From: Benincasa hispida | Taxonomy: Eukaryota > Streptophyta > Magnoliopsida > Cucurbitales > Cucurbitaceae | Assembly (NCBI RefSeq): GCF_009727055.1 | Contig: NC_052357.1 | Coordinates: 83,056,156 to 83,120,155, forward strand | Length of the DNA: 64,000 bases | Direction: 5' to 3' | In this document: in pieces, positions 60,770 to 64,000 of the stretch | Numbering within the stretch: the first letter of the stretch is position 1 | Layout: each line of letters starts with the position of its first letter | Position numbers and translations under genes: made by a program | Notes under the pieces: model-generated | Database searches by the model: none | Seen by the model: the letters and a program-made list of their open reading frames with translations, nothing else | What the model was told of the DNA's origin: nothing

Positions 60770-61670
60770 TCGTAGCTTGTGTGACCAGGCAGCAAACAAT
60801 ACATGTACTGAACCTAAATTCAATATTGACCCTAAGATCGAAAGAACTTTTCGCCGCCAACAAAGAAGAAATAGAAGAAGAAGGAGTATGGTTAACAACA
60901 ACAACAACCATAATAATCAGACTGCAGAAATGGATTATTCGGGTAAGGTCAGTAAGACCTTATCTTTCTAACTGCAACATTCCCATGGGGAATTATGCGG
61001 CCCCAAATCTATACGATTTTTCACTCGGTATTATACGACTAACCATCGAAGAAAATGTGAGGTTCGAGATTAAACCAGTTATGCTTCACAATCCAAACTG
61101 CAGAGCAGTTCGGAAGGATGCAGGGTGAAGATCCTCATGCCCACCTAACCAGTTTTGTATAAATGAGTAATACATTATTTATTCTTGGTATAACGTTGGA
61201 GGAAATTAGGTTATCTCTTTTCCCTTACACTCTCTGTGATGAGGCTATGAAATTGGCCTATTTCTTGGAGCCAGACGAGATTATGTCTTGGGACTAGCTA
61301 GTTGAATGATTTGTGAATAAGTTCTTCCCTTCCGTCGTTAACGCAAGAAGATGGTGGGACATCATGAATTTTAAACAAGGAGAATTAGAAACTTTGAGTG
61401 CCACGTGGGACCAATTTAGGCATATTGTTCATAATTACCTGTACATTGGCATCCCTGACTGCGTACCGATGGAGACTTTTTATAACAGGCTGAATAGAGC
61501 TTTGCAATTGGTGGCTGATGCCTCTGTTGTAGAAGGCCTTATGGACATGACCTACACCCAGGCTAAGGCGATCTTGGATAGGATTTCTAGAAATACTGAT
61601 GGTTGGGTGGACAATGGACATGGAAATCGGAATGCTGATAGACGCAAAATGGAAGGGGCGATCGTGTAGT
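60770..61670 (+). pseudogene. Gypsy-type gag fragment, broken
   Basis: Reading starts near PKFNIDPKIERTFRRQQR (about 60815), then GNYAAPNLYDFS and VRFEIKPVMLHNP. The retrotransposon gag domain follows: EEIRLSLFPYTLCDEAM, FVNKFFPSVVNARRW, NFKQGELETLSATWDQFRHI, GIPDCVPMETFYNRLNRALQ and TYTQAKAILDRISRN. The order and motifs fit Athila/Tat-like gypsy gag. Frameshifts near 60945 and 61105, plus several stops, inactivate it. No protease or polymerase follows. Confidence 0.7.
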
Positions 61671-61719
61671 CAGATGTAGTGAATTCGCTAGCCGCCCAGA
61701 TGGCTACTGTTACTTTCCT

Positions 61720-61885
61720 TCTATAGGGATTTGTACTATGAATGTGTGGAAATTATGTGAATGCGGCAATAACTAAGATAATTATAGGAGAATAAAAAAT
61801 CATGTGATTAAATAAATCTACTGGTGAAAGTATCTAAACAAGCAAGGAGTACTTCAAGTTTTGTTCTGAGAAAATTAATAAATGC
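61720..61885 (-). repeat. Inverted copy of the gypsy LTR end
   Basis: GGGATTTGTACTATGAATGT through AACTTGAAGTACTCC-type sequence is the reverse complement of 60355-60513. It is flanked by near-identical direct copies of CCAGATGGCTACTGTTACTT (61698) and CCAGATGGCTACCATCACTT (61887). Confidence 0.75.
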
Positions 61886-61922
61886 CCAGATGGCTACCAT
61901 CACTTCCCTTTTACATGGATTT

Positions 61923-62640
61923 AATTTAAATTTTTAGGCTATCACCCATACAAAAGCAATATCCAAGAATCCTCAAATCAACTACCCAACATGTAGTGAC
62001 CCCCAAACACTTCCAATTGCCAAACAATAGACCCAACCTTATGTGGGACACTAAATTTCAAGGGTTAAAACCCTATCCATGCTGACAAAAGCAGCTACTG
62101 CCTTATAACATCATGCGAGCGTTAGGCTTATGTATGTCACTAGCGTTGCGACGTTCTCTCGGGGCATTTTGGTCATTTTTACTCCCTTGAAGCCTGGATG
62201 CTCAAATCAACTTAAATTTGCTTCATATTAACCTCGTTTATCTCCAAATAGATAATTCTACCACTTGATTGCTCGATGCCTACAAAAAAAGATAATAAAC
62301 CCATAAAATCCAACAACGAGTCCAAATTAAGCTAGAAACGATAACTCTTTTTTAGAGCGATCAATAGGGTGGCTAAAAAGGGCAAGACCGTAAGGTCATC
62401 TTCCACTATTTCCTCATCCACAACCAAGATAGCTCCATTTTGAAGTTTTGTACAATAACCTACGGATGATGAGCCTCAGAAATTCATGTTTCACACCCTC
62501 CCTTCAGTATAACGGACTTCTGTTCCCACTCATCCGTCAGTTAAAGGAACGAGCCTTCTTCTATGTCTATTGCCACAGCAGTTGGTGATGTGCCTACAGT
62601 AATGTCTCAGCAATTACATGATATTAGTACATCCATTGTT
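61923..62640. other. No recognisable feature
   Basis: Probably transposon-derived. I see no open frame with a known domain and no RNA gene. Confidence 0.4.
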
Positions 62641-63280
62641 GTTTTCTGCACTCAGTTTTTGAGGTTCATGATGCTAAGTATTTGATCCATACAGGATACA
62701 CTATCTCCAATTTTCAGATTGATAAGGATTCTAGGAAAACCATATCAAGATTAGTGTTCACTCTTAACGAAGGTGCTATAGTATGGTGTAACATCAAGCA
62801 AGGTTGTATTACTGACTCTACCATGGAGGTAGAGTATGTAGCTGCTTGTGAAGCTACTAAAGAAGTTGCCTGGCTTAGGAAGTTTTTGACAAATTTGAAA
62901 GTTGTTCCAAACATGTCAATGGCCCCACCCTATATTGTGATAATAGTAGTGTTATGGCAAACTCCAACGAGCCTCGAAGCCACAAACGAGGAAAGCACAT
63001 CAAGTGCAAGTATCATCTTATTAGGAAAATTATGCAACGGAAAGATGTGATTGTCATGAAGATCACTTTGGAGCACAACATTGCTAATCTTTTTCAAAGG
63101 CTCTCACGGCTAAGGGTTTTTAGAGTCACCTGGAGAGTCTGGGTCTACGGGATATGCATTATCTTTTCCAGGGCAAATGAGAGATTTTTTGAGGTATATG
63201 AGATGCCTTAGTTTATTGTATTGTACTTTATAGTGTATTTTATACTATACACCCCAATCACTTTAAGACAAGTGAGAGAT
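62641..63280 (+). pseudogene. Copia RNase H end fragment
   Basis: IDKDSRKTISRLVFTLNEGA, VWCNIKQGCITDSTMEVEYV and ATKEVAWLRKFL (62710-62900) are the RNase H C-terminal block of a Copia polyprotein. Next, in another frame, comes KRGKHIKCKYHLIRKI and EHNIANLF (62970-63090). A polypurine tract (ACAAGTGAGAGAT) ends at 63280, directly before an LTR. Only the 3' end of the element is present, with a frameshift near 62940. Confidence 0.75.
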
Positions 63281-64000
63281 TGTTAGATTTAGTGTCCTCA
63301 ATCTTGTTCATCTTATAGTTTGTAATTTGTAAATACAAATTATATATTTAATAAAAATAAGAAGTATTTTATTTGAAATTTAGATAGCATTAACTCAATG
63401 CAATAAACTAAGATCCAAGGTTATTTAATGAACTTGAATAGTATATGGTAGACATATAGGTGGATCATGGTCAAGTAATAACCTAAAAGGTCTACAGTAT
63501 ATGGTTAAGGTTGGGTGTCTTATCCTGGTGACACTATGGATACGCAACTCTGTAATTGTTACAGACAATATGATTCATATTGTTCATGTGGAGACATGTG
63601 AATGGGGGTATCTTGTATAAAAAAAGTTTATATAAGATCGAACCACGAAATGATTAGTTTCTCAATATAACACCGTTGCTTGAAGAAACTAACTTTTTAC
63701 TAGGATTACCATAGGTAACTTGACCTTAATCCTAAGTGAGTCATGAACTTCTTTCTATGATGGCAATTCTTTGATATGTATGAGTGAGGATGGTCAATTT
63801 CACCGACTCAAAATGGCTACCATTTGGAGGATTTGTCAGAGTAGGAAACTGGGAACACAATTACACAAGATGAAATTCACTCATTCCCATCGTTAGGGAA
63901 AGTAGTGAATTGCTCCCTTAATAGCTAGTTTTGGGTCTTGAACAATGAGGCTTCACTCTTTCATTGGTCTGAGAGAGTTAGTTTATAATTGGGTTATAAA
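63281..64000 (+). mobile_element. Copia 3' LTR, running off the window
   Basis: It starts TGTTAGATTTAGTGTCC after the polypurine tract. It shares blocks with the 42829 solo LTR (GGTTGGGTGTCTTATCCTGG, TGACCTTAATCCTAAGTGAG). This connects the noncoding LTR copies elsewhere in the window to a Copia lineage. The right end lies beyond 64000. Confidence 0.7.

Overview
The window is nuclear DNA of a dicot plant. The GT-AG introns, AT-rich intergenic DNA and dense LTR, Mutator-like (MULE), TRIM and LINE remnants all fit. The Ulp1/DUF1985-carrying MULE and the LTR families resemble those of cucurbits (melon CUMULE-type elements), so I infer Cucurbitaceae, with moderate confidence. Everything that looks prokaryotic in scale here is transposon debris; there is no operon, CRISPR array or phage.

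Three intact-looking host genes were traced exon by exon with phase checks. (1) A plus-strand IFRD-family gene (SAT32-like, 16264-20805, 13 exons, 442 aa) sits behind a promoter rich in CACGTG and TGGGCC motifs. (2) A minus-strand ASCC2-like CUE-domain gene (21679-35107, 9 exons, about 871 aa) is tail-to-tail with it. (3) A minus-strand RRM plus SPOC protein gene (48459-56354, 8 exons, about 1,300 aa) is FPA/spen-like.

Mobile DNA fills the rest. Positions 1-2400 hold two LTR-like copies. A 5.5 kb MULE with long terminal inverted repeats and a 9 bp target duplication lies at 3785-9263; it carries the C-terminal end of a transposase and a decayed plant-mobile-domain gene. Intron 3 of the ASCC2 gene holds a Copia element (27753-33124) and a 410 bp TRIM (33171-33580). 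A 12.4 kb MULE (about 35321-47685) begins about 210 bp upstream of the ASCC2 start codon. It carries a broken MuDR-type transposase on plus and a broken DUF1985/Ulp1-protease gene on minus, interrupted by two solo LTRs and laced with arrays built on a 14 bp palindrome (TAAACGATCGTTTA). Positions 57200-64000 are a patchwork of gypsy and Copia pieces.

The most consequential observation is technical. Positions 29434-29471 are exactly two head-to-head Tn5 mosaic ends, i.e. the Nextera mate-pair junction adapter. A partial second copy (34717-34743), joined to a stray 84 bp Copia piece and an N, splits exon 1 of the ASCC2 gene. Removing 123 bp there restores the reading frame. These are assembly artefacts, not biology, and they create false proteins starting MCIRDR.
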